Program-made: the position numbers and the translations under genes
Source of the DNA: Torymus aiolomorphi
Lineage: Eukaryota > Arthropoda > Insecta > Hymenoptera > Torymidae
Assembly: GCA_036365515.1 (NCBI GenBank)
Contig: CM070877.1
Span: forward strand, 65,546,522 to 65,610,521
Direction of reading: 5' to 3'
DNA length: 64,000 nucleotides
In this document: positions 32,826-42,424 of the stretch, piece after piece
Layout: every line of letters begins with the position of its first letter
How positions within the stretch are numbered: the stretch's first letter is position 1
Notes under the pieces: generated by a model
What the model was told of the DNA's origin: nothing
The model's input: the letters and a program-made list of their open reading frames with translations, nothing else
Database searches by the model: none

Positions 32826-32980
32826 GGGTGGGGGTAATGTGGTGTTCATTTGTTTATGTTTTTTTATGTGTATTATGATAATATTATATTATGATAATAA
32901 ACTGATACCAGATGGAAAAACCCGATTTTACAAAAATTGATTTTTCGTTGGATCCCAAAGTTGCAAACTTCAAACACATA
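32826..32980 (+). repeat. Diverged copy of the satellite-bordering block
   Basis: GGGGGGTGGGGGTAATGTGG, then GATGGAAAAACCCGATTTTA, ATTGATTTTTCGTTGGATCC and AAGTTGCAAACTTCAAACAC. This is the same order of words as at 8083-8250 and 9349-9521. Confidence 0.8.
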
Positions 32981-32984
32981 AACA

Positions 32985-33312
32985 AAGAGACAAGTAGTTA
33001 GGGACATAGAGACAGAGACGATCAAAGAAAGTGAAATACATAAGGACAGGAGCAGATACAAAAGGCCCGAGACAGAAAGGCAGATAGAAATAGGCACAGA
33101 CGGAAAGAGAAAGACACAGTAATATAATCATCGACAAGGAAATAAAGGAGAAGACAGTGATATACGGGCAGAGAGAAAGAAGCAGAGCGTCAGCAATATA
33201 GAGGAATGAAGACAAATAGAACCAGGGACAAGAGTTAGAGGCAAGAAAATAGATAGATACAAGGATAGAAAGAGAGGCAGAAAGATAGAAACAGAGAGCA
33301 AGAGACTAGGAA
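32985..33312 (+). repeat. Polypurine-rich low-complexity tract
   Basis: About 330 bases built from ACAGAGA, GACAGA, AGATAGA and AAGAAAG words, almost free of CT-runs on the plus strand. The minus-strand Leu/Ser-rich frames here are artefacts. The strand asymmetry is extreme compared with the neighbours. Confidence 0.85.
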
Positions 33313-33435
33313 TTAGGCTCACCGCAGTGATGTAAAGAGACCGCGTTACAAATTTTAGGACGGTCCATGGACGGTCACAAGACCAACTCCAAATCTTGTG
33401 ACGCCGTCATACTTTTTAAAATTTGCCGTAACTAT

Positions 33436-33517
33436 TCTTTTTATCACAAATGTGATGGGGTCACAAGACCCAAAATAAAAAGACCGGCTTTTTACATTTA
33501 TATAGGTGAAGGGGGTA
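33436..33517 (+). repeat. Repeat interrupted by the solo LTR (copy also at 37976-38055)
   Basis: TTTTATCACAAATGTGATGG, then GGTCACAAGAC, ATAAAAAGACCGGCTTTTTA and CATTTATATAGG are matched at 37976-38055 by TTTTATCACAAATGTAACAG, AAAAAGACAGTCTTTTTACA and CTATATAGATACAGCGGGTA. The LTR insertion at 33518 is at the end of the first copy. Confidence 0.7.
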
Positions 33518-33790
33518 TGTTTGGGAATTACGTAACGTTCATGCTTCCCGCGGTCGCGCGCGAATTGGCTATACTAACGTCCGAAGTCATAGTCGTAAGT
33601 GAGACATGAGTCGTACGTAAGGTTTGAAGCCATGCTTTAGTATATCTATATATACCGTACTTGAGACTGACTCAGCGTCTATGAATTCAGGCCTCACTGC
33701 TTCACCGCGGCGCAAACTTGCGATACTCATTGTGTCGCCGCGGCGCGGCAGCACAGCGCAGCGTCGCTGCGGAACAGCTGAGACGTTATA

Positions 33791-35115
33791 GGGGAAGGCG
33801 GGGCATGACGTGTCAGGTAGGTAAGTTTGGCACCCTCATATTTTTAATATTAATGAATGTAAAAAATGTAATTTTTACGTAAACCTAATTAGATATGCTT
33901 TTAGAATTTTCCTCTATACTTTTGAGATTATAGATAATGTTTAACATTTAATTTAGTAAGATTGAAAATCGGTGCTTAGAAACAAGGTTGACTTCATTTT
34001 TAAGTCGCTTGGAGCAACGAGAAAATGATTTTTTTTCTAAATGAGACCAAACCTATTTGATAGTTTCAACTTTTATATTTCAAGCCCTGTTTTTGTTATT
34101 TTCAGAAAATCTTTATAAATAATATAATTAAAAAATGAAAATGGTATTAAAATGGGGCATGACGTGGCACCCTGGCGGGGCACGCGTGGCACACTCGGGC
34201 GTATCAGTGCGCCGCGGCGGCCGCCGAGCGAAGTGATGTAACCTACAAACCAAAAACGGAGCAAGATGGGTTAACAACTACGCAGTGCAATAATTTAGTT
34301 TTAACTAGTTTTTAGTTTCAATTATTACATTAATAAGTAAATAACGATTATTTCGATTGCGTATTAAGTTATATTTAGAGTAGAAAAAAGCCACTTGAAG
34401 ACTTAAACACAAATCAGCTTGATTTATCCATTGTTAATAATAATTCAGCTTCCGTAAATAATGAAAATTACTTTAGAGAAGTAATACCTGAAGAATCAAT
34501 TGTAGATACTCAAACTGCCTTTTTCAATGGTCAGGTAGTTCAAATATGCTACATAGATGAAAATGATGCGAAATCTTTAAATTTAAACTTATTGTAATAA
34601 TAATGATAATTTGTTAATCAAACAAAAGTATTATGTTGTGATCATATTTTATAAGAAGGAATTTATAATATAAAATCATTTATTAAAATGTAATAATTTA
34701 TTTTAAAATAAAAATTGTTATGTTCCTTAATAAAAATAAAATTTTAAATTTTCAATAGACTGATGATTAATTATTTGATTTTTGAAAAGTTTATTATGGC
34801 ATAATTATTAAAGTATTAATTACTGGAAAAAAGAATTGAAAAATACCTATAGTAAAATATTAAATTTGACTGTGCCATGCATGCCCCGTCGGGTGCCACA
34901 ATCCACCCGCCGGTGGGGCACGTAGAGCATTTTTTTCAGAATTTCTTTTCTGTATTTTATCAATAATTAAAAGAAAATGAAAAAAAAGTTAATAGTTTAT
35001 TTTATTTTATTTTTTTCTGATCTAATTATTCCGTTTTTGTACATTTTGAAATAATACACGGTTTAGTCGTTATTTTTAATCAAAGTTAGGGTGTCACACG
35101 TGCCCCGCCCTCCCC
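33791..35115 (+). mobile_element. TA-flanked pogo/mariner-like element (1325 bp), internally deleted
   Basis: Ends GGGGAAGGCGGGGCATGACG and, inverted, GGGGAGGGCGGGGCACGTGT, flanked by TA (33789-33790 and 35116-35117). Subterminal GGGGCA..GTGGCAC words are repeated inward on both sides. TA duplication and the TIR style point to the Tc1/mariner/pogo group. It contains a short coding remnant (34385-34597). It is inserted in the 33518-37657 LTR. Confidence 0.85.
34385..34597 (+). pseudogene. C-terminal coding remnant inside the pogo-like element
   Basis: An ATG-less open frame of ~70 codons, KPLEDLNTNQLDLSIV... ending ..YIDENDAKSLNLNLL and TAA. It has balanced, coding-like composition unlike the surrounding AT-rich DNA. 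It may be the last exon of the former transposase (a TAG acceptor-like site lies just before). No catalytic motif is present. It is inferred from position only. Confidence 0.35.
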
Positions 35116-36263
35116 TACTGACTATCGCGCAGTGTTGGGCAAACGATTGTGCAAAAGTGCCACGAGCTATCGAACGACTGAAGCGCGCCGTAGCAAACAG
35201 CGGCGAAGCCGCGAAACTCGGTGCCACAGCAGCCGCCGCGGCGGCTCAATCGCGGTGCACACGAACTCATGCTGTCTCTCTCACTCTTCCACCTGTAAAT
35301 GAGAGAGACGCTGACTTGCCCATCACCGCGGTGACAACGAGGCGAGGAAGAAGATGGATGTTCTCACTCAAAATCTCTCTCTGTCAAACTCTCTCCATGT
35401 AACAGTCGACCACGTGGAAAATCTCAGTGTGCACGTTCGGCAATTCTCCACTCGGATAAACTCAAGTGTGGTCATTCTCACTCTCTCTACATGGACTTCT
35501 GCACGGTAACTTATCATACGGCAGTGTTTCTCACATGGGATATTTCACGTGACTTCTCCTCATATGGCAGTGCTACTCAGACGGCATCTTCTCACCGGCG
35601 CTCGATGCTTCGAGCGCACCACGAGGCAACATCTCACGCGGCTTCTGCTGCATTGTAGAGGCTGTTTTCAGCGAGGAAACTTCACTGGCGTTTTCTCAAT
35701 TAGCTTTTCGCACGCACACTTATCTCACCAGTTTTCTCATCATCGTTACAGAATCACCATCACAAGACCAACTCATCAGCAATCTCTATGCACGAGAAGG
35801 TAACAACTCACACATGCAGCCCTTTTATACACAAGTGCGCTGCTGCCATAACGAAAGCATAACCATGCTGAATAGTCTGGAATACTCAACCACGATTAGA
35901 TCAATAAAATCTAATCGTGTCATCTCATTTGAAACTTAACCACAATCAAATCAATAATGTTTGACTGTGTCCTTTTGCTTACTGTATGGTCAGCACTCTC
36001 ATCAGTGACTCACAACGTGGTTCTGCAAAACTCATCCACACTCATACAGTAAAGCTCAAGTATAAACTCATTTACACACTCCTTTATTGTAACACTCATA
36101 TACTCAATTAATTGTAACAGTTCCACACATCTTTTATATTAATTCTTTGTAACAACTTTTATATCAACCTTTAAGTAATTATACAATTGTAATTTCAAAT
36201 ATCAAACTTCTTCATGAAAATATGTAATAGTGATTATAATTTATAGACTGTTTACAATTTCTT

Positions 36264-37251
36264 TAAAAGTTGCAAGCATACGGGATAAGAGCCAATGCTT
36301 ATAAATTAATGCAAAGCTACTTGACAAATAGAAAGCAGAAAGTAAGAATTGACCAAAGTGAGAGTGAACCAATAACAATAACGATGAGAGTGCCCCAAGG
36401 AATCCTTGGGCCTCTACTTTTTATATTATATATCAATGATTTAATGACAAAAATGCCAGAAAACTCAATTTTATCACATGCTGATGACACAGCAGTCATA
36501 TCGTCAGGTAAAACCTGGAAAGAAGTTGAAAGGAAAATGAATAAATATCTTGAAAAAGTAGCAATTGGCTCGCATTGAATAAACTGACATTAAACATAAG
36601 TAAAACTGTGTATATAACTTTCAGGAATTATTCTGACAGTGTACCAAAAAATCTAGATATTTATATTAACAAAGTAAAATTAAAGAGAGTGGACTCGTGT
36701 ATTTAAATATTTATTTAGGAGTTAATTTTGATTACAATCTAAAATGGGATGAACATATTAACTACCTAATCAAAAAAACAAGTTATTTAAATTTCATCTT
36801 CTACAAAATTAATAAATTTATGCAAATAAATACTTTAAAGGTTATTTACTATGCGTTTTTCAGTGTGATTAACTATGGGATAATTGCCTGGGGGGGTGTA
36901 TATAAAAACAATCAACATTTGCTCCAAAATATTCAAAGCAGACTACTTAAACTAGTTTTTAAAAACACTTTCAAGCAAAATAAACCAATGAATATTAAGC
37001 AACTATTCACATGGGACTGCTTAAAATATTATTACAATGAAATGAAAAATATATTCACAAACTCAAATAGTAAGACAAGAAATAAAGCTATTTTATTACC
37101 AAAAATTGACAAAAGAGTAAGCGAAAAAAACAATCACATAACTGCAATAAAAACATTCAATCTACTGCCAAACGAGCTCAAAACATTAGATATAGACAAA
37201 AGACTCACTATGTACAAGTTAAAAAAATGGATTGTAAAAAATATTTATTGA
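36264..37251 (+). pseudogene. Reverse-transcriptase fragment, frameshifted
   Basis: The first open segment (to 36578) contains VPQGILGPLLFILYINDL, where the usual VPQGS has lost its serine, and HADDTAVI, the active-site box (normally F/YADD). The frame is then lost near 36560, runs in another phase to about 36710 and returns for 36697-37251 (..YLGVNFDYNLKWDEHI.., ..VINYGIIAWGG.., ..TWDCLKYYYNEMKNI). Order and motifs are those of the RT palm and thumb of CR1/jockey-like elements. At least two frameshifts and 5' truncation make it dead. Confidence 0.85.
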
Positions 37252-37565
37252 AAATGAGTTGAATTTTCTTTGAATACGATTTGATACTATAACTTTGTTA
37301 TAGGAACTTAATTCAAAAATTTAGATAATTGCATATAGCATATATACATATTACTGTTTTAGAAATTTTATTATGCTGTTAAAAAAATTAGAGATGTTTT
37401 ACTTAATAGTGTTAAGATTTAGTATTAGTTTTAGTTTTAAGGTACTTTATACTCCGGACGTGCAAACAGGAAATTTATTTTTCTCTGCAGGGTTACCCCA
37501 ATGTAATGGTACTTCTATAATGTACTCTGGATAAATAAATAAAAAATAAATAAAAATAAATAATA
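36264..37565 (+). mobile_element. 5'-truncated CR1/jockey-group retrotransposon fragment
   Basis: Starts within the reverse-transcriptase region and ends with GGATAAATAAATAAAAAATA, a TAAA-type tail. It interrupts the AT-rich end of the solo LTR between ATAGACTGTTTACAATTT and ATATTATATTTTAATTTACTC, which are adjacent in the relative at 14090-15429. The exact target duplication is not clear. Confidence 0.8.
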
Positions 37566-37662
37566 TATTATATTTTAATTTACTCAAGTGTTTGTCTCTC
37601 AATTTATTTTCTAAACACCCACAGCATGTTCTCACTATATTATGGCATTCTCCAACAGGCTA

Positions 37663-38385
37663 ATATTATTTTTTTTTACTATTTTAAAATACAGCTTTTT
37701 AAAAAGATTTGATTCTTATAATAATTTTGCACACTAAATAAATTGTACTGCTTACAAGTGTATATTGATAAAGTGTAACAATTTTTTTTTTATTTGGTAG
37801 TAAACTTATTAAATGCACTTTTATTCGTAAAATTATAAAAGATTTATCTAAGTAAAAAATATATAAGGCATTTCAATTTATCTTTTCATTGTTACATTAT
37901 TTATATAAATTTGCAATTTAATTTCTATACATTATTTACTATTATGTATTTAGTTTATTAATATATAACTAACTTTTTATCACAAATGTAACAGGGTCAC
38001 ACGACAAAAAATAAAAAGACAGTCTTTTTACATCATCTATATAGATACAGCGGGTATTATTTAGACCAATTTATTTGTGACGGGTTTATGACCAAATCTT
38101 TCTAAAAAAGACAGTCTTCTTACATTTAAAAATTTTGAAATCCATTTTGCACAATCCAAATTGCACAGGATGGTCCAAAAGATGGTTACATGACTGGTTG
38201 AAAAAAAAACCGTCTTTTTACATCAATGAGTCAGAGACAGATAAACTGAGAAAATTAAAAGGTCGTTAATGAAAATATTGAACAGCTGGGTCCTAAATGA
38301 GACCACTGTCAGACACCTGAAGTGCATAAATTACCACTAATAAAGAGACAGTGGAGTCTAACATTTTTGAGAAACAACTTAGTAT
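37663..38385. other. AT-rich sequence with repeat fragments, no gene
   Basis: Includes the second copy of the interrupted repeat (37976-38055) and further CAGTCTTTTTACAT words (near 38105 and 38210) that suggest a degenerate tandem unit. No ORF of note. Confidence 0.5.
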
Positions 38386-38392
38386 GGAAGAG

Positions 38393-38790
38393 AAGCCCTT
38401 GGCTCAGTGGGTAAGACACTTACCTATGGAAACAAGGCTGTTCAAGTGGTCATGGGTTCAATTCCCGTCAGAAAAATCCAAAAAATTTTTTTCAGGCGAA
38501 AATTGAAACCATGACTGTGCTTTAGTTAGTAAGTTTAAAAAACAATATAAAATAATAAAAAATGGAGGGACACAATTATAGGAAGGAGAAGAAGAGAGAA
38601 GAAAAGTGGACATCAAATGAAATTATGTATATATATATATTTTTTTTTACATCAATACACACACCGTTGTCACATGCATAACTTTGTCAAAAAATCATTG
38701 TATATAAGAGTATGTCATTTTGTATGTAAGAGATTATAACCAAAAGGTTGAATAAAGGCTATTATTTTTATTATTATAATAAAAAACGGT
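38393..38790 (+). mobile_element. tRNA-derived SINE
   Basis: A-box-like TTGGCTCAGTGGGTAAGAC (about 38399-38417) and a B-box GGTTCAATTCC (38455-38465) are spaced as in pol III promoters of tRNA genes. The head does not fold into a full cloverleaf. It is followed by an unrelated body and an A/T-rich tail with ATTATTTTTATTATTATAAT near 38760. The 3' end is approximate. Confidence 0.65.
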
Positions 38791-39732
38791 GCCCTTTTAG
38801 GGCCTTGAGAATTTTATAAACAACGTGAAATTCACCATTTTCAATTGTACGAAGATTTCAACGAGGAGACCTCTATATTATGAAGAGAGAAGTAACTACC
38901 GGGTAATGGCAAACATAAACTGCATGCTTCAAAGTTAATAAAAAGAGAAGAAGAAGAAGAAGAATTTAATATGGATATAGGCCTGTAATTCTCAATATCT
39001 TGTTTCCCTTTTTTAAAAATGGGATAAATGTATGCAGTCTTCCATGATCTCGCTTTGCTATGTATTTTATGAAAGTTATGAAATATGTGTAAAATTTAGT
39101 GTTTTAAAGATATGCTTGGATATACAACTGATTTAATCAATACAAAACAGAAACAGTAAAAACAGTTTTTAAAACAAATTAATTAACACAGCATATATGC
39201 TTTTGAACCATTTTTTTTTAACATTAATTAAATCATTTTTTTTATAAAATGATAATATAAATAAATACTTGTACAGAATAAAAATGATAATTATAATTTT
39301 ACAGCAACTAGTCGTTAAAAATACTAATCTAAAAATATATTTAAGACTATAAGAAAATGTTTTATCAACAGAAATATAACTTAATAGAGATAATTTTATG
39401 AACTCAAAAGCAAAGAAACCTCTTATAAAGACTATTGCTGAAATTTGAAGAGTCAATGCATAGAAAAAAATTAATTATATTATTCCCAGGCAAGTTTTAG
39501 ATCCATTGAAAAGCATAATCAAAATATACTTATATACATCCACACACATCCAACAGACATTTTATAAAATCATGTGATTCAAACTTCTAATACCTTTAAT
39601 CATGTTTCTAAAGTAATTAAACAAAACTTAAAATTGTACTATCACAAAGCTTTCTCTAGGAGGAAACAATAAGAAAAATTCCAAAATATATTTGTATTGT
39701 TAAAATGATATGATAGCAATTTTTTTCGGCGT
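38791..39732. other. AT-rich intergenic sequence with a short (GAA)n run
   Basis: AGAAGAAGAAGAAGAAGAA occurs near 38946. The rest is AT-rich without a supported gene; the minus frame at 39169-39456 is low-complexity. Confidence 0.45.
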
Positions 39733-40165
39733 TACTATATGTACGACAGATTTGTCTACCGCGACAAAAATACTCATCGTTTCAGTAATGAGAATTTTGA
39801 TATAACAGGCAAGAAAATAGTTTCCACACAAGAAAGAATATTATTTCTTTAGTCAATTACCAAAAATTTTCAAAATTTCCAAGTGTCCTTTCATGTTTTA
39901 ATATGTATATCGTACATTTTGAGGTTTGGAAATCTGTCGTACAAATAACGTTTTTAACACATCCATTGTAAAGTTCGTACTTTACTATCGTGTACTTTTA
40001 ACAAGAAAATAGTTTCCACACAAGAAGGAATATTATTTCTTTAGTCAATTACCAATACCTAATTGTCAAAATGTAATTTTAAAAATTTTCAAGTAACCTT
40101 TCATCTATTAATACATGTTGTACATTTTTTGAGGTTAGGAAATCTGTCGTACATATAACAATGGC
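39733..40165. mobile_element. Small TIR element with an internal ~192-bp tandem duplication
   Basis: The left end ACTATATGTACGACAGATTT is matched inverted at the right end AAATCTGTCGTACATATAAC. Inside, AAGAAAATAGTTTCCACACA begins two units at 39811 and 40003 that both run to an AAATCTGTCGTAC word. The right terminus has therefore been duplicated with its unit. Confidence 0.65.
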
Positions 40166-40747
40166 CTATAAATAAGGTTCATTTGCTCATAAAATTTAAA
40201 AACTGTCAGTAATAATATCTATTTTTAGTTTAAAATACTCATACTTGATATTAATTTAATATTGAATTAAAATGTTAATAATAATTACCATTTAAAAAAA
40301 TATATTATGTTTCCGAAATGTTGAAACTTACTTGCTTTTTACTCGTTTCCATAAAACTTTTGATAGAATCATTCTAAAAATTCTAAAATAATGATAAAAC
40401 TTATTATACGTTATGAATTTTTTTTTTTGTTTTTTACATAAGTTATACGAAATTTATTTTTGTCAATGATTATTGATTGATTGATCTTTGCTTGCTTAGA
40501 AAGGTATAAATTGATTGATTTTATTCAAAAACATTAAAACAATAAATAAATATTGTAATATTTCTCTCTACAGGGGCCTTATATGTCCACAATTCTGTGT
40601 GCTCTTAGCTATATCTGTCTCTGTTTTTACAGTGACAGCCAATCCACATTACGTGCCATGTGCGCTGTGAGTGTGCCATGTGAGGATGTGAGCAACCGAA
40701 AAAAAATTGCTGTTCGACATCTGTTAAAGTCAGCGTCTAAGGTTAAA
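40166..40747. other. AT-rich sequence grading into a less AT-rich stretch
   Basis: From ~40570 composition becomes more balanced (CATTACGTGCCATGTGCGCTG). The frame 40583-40930 crosses it but has no recognisable domain and runs into the inverted repeat at 40748-40941, so I do not call it a gene. Confidence 0.4.
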
Positions 40748-40941
40748 GTAGAACAGACCTACTTGTTTTGGAGACAAAAAGGAGAGATTATGTACAATAA
40801 TTACATTGGACTTCCGAAGCAGATCAGAGGCAATCTATTAACGGCATTAAGTAAATTTGCCTCTGATCCGCTTCGGAAGTCCAATGTAATTATTGTACAT
40901 AACCTCTCCTTTGTACTCAAAAACAAGTAGGTCTGTTCTAC
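40748..40941. repeat. Near-perfect ~86-bp inverted repeat with short spacer
   Basis: The arm 40748-40835 (GTAGAACAGACCTACTTGTT ... TTCCGAAGCAGATCAGAGGC) is repeated inverted at 40857-40941. Only ~4-6 differences and one small indel are visible, with a ~21-bp spacer. A transcript would form a long hairpin. The arms have coding-like composition rather than the AT-rich background. Confidence 0.9.
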
Positions 40942-41259
40942 CAACGAATATAGACGCATATAGAAGCGAACGGCTTAAGAAACTTTTGAACGAAGTCACT
41001 GGATAACAAGCCGATTAGTTCTATTACCAATCCACGAGATGGTGCTGACTGCCGGCCAATATATATATAGATATATAAGCCTGTATAAGAAGAGTATATA
41101 TAGATATACGTGTATATAAGATGTCAGACTAATAAAATAATTGTTAATGAATTAAAATAAAATGTTATTTTACAAATTATTATTGTTTTGATTTATTTAA
41201 AAGATTTTACTGCATTTAAAATAATATAAACTATTCTATGAAACTGGGTAATGTAATGT

Positions 41260-41415
41260 TTTTGTTTCGGCAATCGCGCAGGAAGCGTGTAATAAGGCGG
41301 GAGTGTCTTTCTGACAGCGGAGGCAGGAGTATTGCAGTTCCGACGGCATCTTTCACTTCAAGAGTCTTGACTTTCTTTTAAAGTATTTTTATTAGTTTTT
41401 TGAGAAATTTGAGTC
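41260..41415 (+). promoter_or_regulatory. Less AT-rich stretch upstream of the THAP exon (possible promoter/5' UTR)
   Basis: CGGCAATCGCGCAGGAAGCG and AAGGCGGGAGTGTCTTTCTG give a local rise in GC and CpG just before the ATG at 41416. No TATA box is placed. Confidence 0.35.
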
Positions 41416-41516
41416 ATGGCACCATCTCGAGCACGTTGTGCGTATGAAGGATGCACAAACAAGAAGGCGAAAAACCCTACACTGATTTTTCATCGCTTTC
41501 CAAAGGATGAAGAACG
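41416..41516 (+). CDS. First exon of a THAP-domain protein
   Basis: ATG begins MAPSRARCAYEGCTNKKAKN, then PTLIFHRFPKDEER, and stops at a possible donor (AACG|GTTAGA, phase 2). C-x4-C followed by ..F.RFP.D..R is the N-terminal half of the THAP zinc-binding, DNA-binding domain, found in P-element transposases and in many insect nuclear proteins. The second zinc pair (C-x2-H) and the AVPTIF-type motif should be in the next exon, which I could not find downstream. Beyond 500 bp the satellite element begins, so the gene is either split by a very long intron, continues outside the window, or is a broken copy. Confidence 0.65.
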
Positions 41517-41815
41517 GTTAGATTGTTTTGATTAACTTTTTCTTTATAATGAATAGTTATATATTAAATAAGTTGAAATTGTTATTATCAAACATTGATT
41601 GATAATCTTTAGAGTTATTTTGGGCGAGACCTGGCAAACAATTAATGAAATTATTATTATAGGTTATATTTGTGAGTTAATAATAAATTAATTAAATAAT
41701 AAATTAACTTTAAAATAATTTTAATTATTTAGCTATTAAATTTATTTTATTTTTATTTTTGTAATAATGAAACCATTTAAATTTGACAAATTTTTGTTGT
41801 GTGTGTGTATAGGGT
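41517..41815. other. AT-rich sequence after the THAP exon
   Basis: No further exon recognised; a short GTGTGTGTGTAT run lies at ~41798-41811. Confidence 0.4.
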
Positions 41816-42345
41816 GACTATACCAGTATTGGAACCCTGGTAAAAATAACCTATTAAAACGTATTAAATTTAATCAGTTTTAATACTGATAAAATCTGTT
41901 TTAATACATTTAATACTTTGTCAGGATTAGACATTAATCTTTTTTAATTCAGAATAATCCTAATCCTTTCTAATGCTGTTTATTTAATACGTTTTAATAC
42001 ATATATAATTACTTTTAATGACAAATACTTTTTTGTTATGTTAGACGTTAATCTTTTTTAATTCAGAATAATCCAAATCTTTTTTTAATGCTTTTTATTT
42101 AATACGTTTTAATACATCTATAATTACTTTTAATGACAATTACTTTTTTTTATATTGGACTTAAATCTTTTTTAATAATCCTTATATAGTAATCCCTTTT
42201 AAGGTTATCCTATTCAATAAGTTATAATTACATAATATTCTAAGTATCACGAATCTCTGTTAATACTGAGAAAGTTGTGTTGAAAAAACTCAAGTTTTGA
42301 ATTCAATCCTATTATTTTTTTTAATAAATCATTGGTAAGTGATCT
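41816..42345. repeat. Repeats of TTTTAATAC/GTATTAAAA words
   Basis: CTATTAAAACGTATTAAATT, CTGTTTTAATACATTTAATA and two near-identical ~130-bp copies (from ~41928 and ~42047: TTTTTAATTCAGAATAATCC ... TAATACGTTTTAATACAT). Similar ATTAAAAC/GTTTTAATAG words occur at 57290-57420 on the other side of the satellite element. They resemble subterminal repeats of an EnSpm/CACTA-type element. Confidence 0.6.
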
Positions 42346-42424
42346 TACCCATACAGCATGAAAGAAAACTGAAATAATTACATGAAATAATTCATGAATT
42401 AATACATTGAAATGATTTAGAAAG

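Larger units (their letters stand above)
33518..37657. mobile_element. Solo LTR related to 14090-15429, carrying two nested insertions
   Basis: Starts TGTTTGGGAATTACG and ends GGCATTCTCCAACA, matching the start and end of the 14090-15429 LTR. Internal landmarks are shared: the CGGCGCGGCAGCAC...GCGGAACAGC block, CTCTCTC..TGAGAGAGA, CATACGGCAGTG, and AAACACCCACAGCATG near the end. The flanks are GGGTA (33513-33517) and GGCTA (37658-37662), a 4/5 match for a target duplication. Without the inserts at 33791-35115 and ~36264-37565 its length is ~1.5 kb, close to its relative. Confidence 0.8.

Noticed and set aside
32873..33322. Leu/Ser-rich minus-strand frames looking like transmembrane proteins
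   Set aside because: Antisense of the polypurine tract; low complexity in all frames.
40583..40930. 115-codon frame as a gene
   Set aside because: Its second half is generated by the inverted repeat and its start is an arbitrary ATG in AT-rich DNA; no family recognised.
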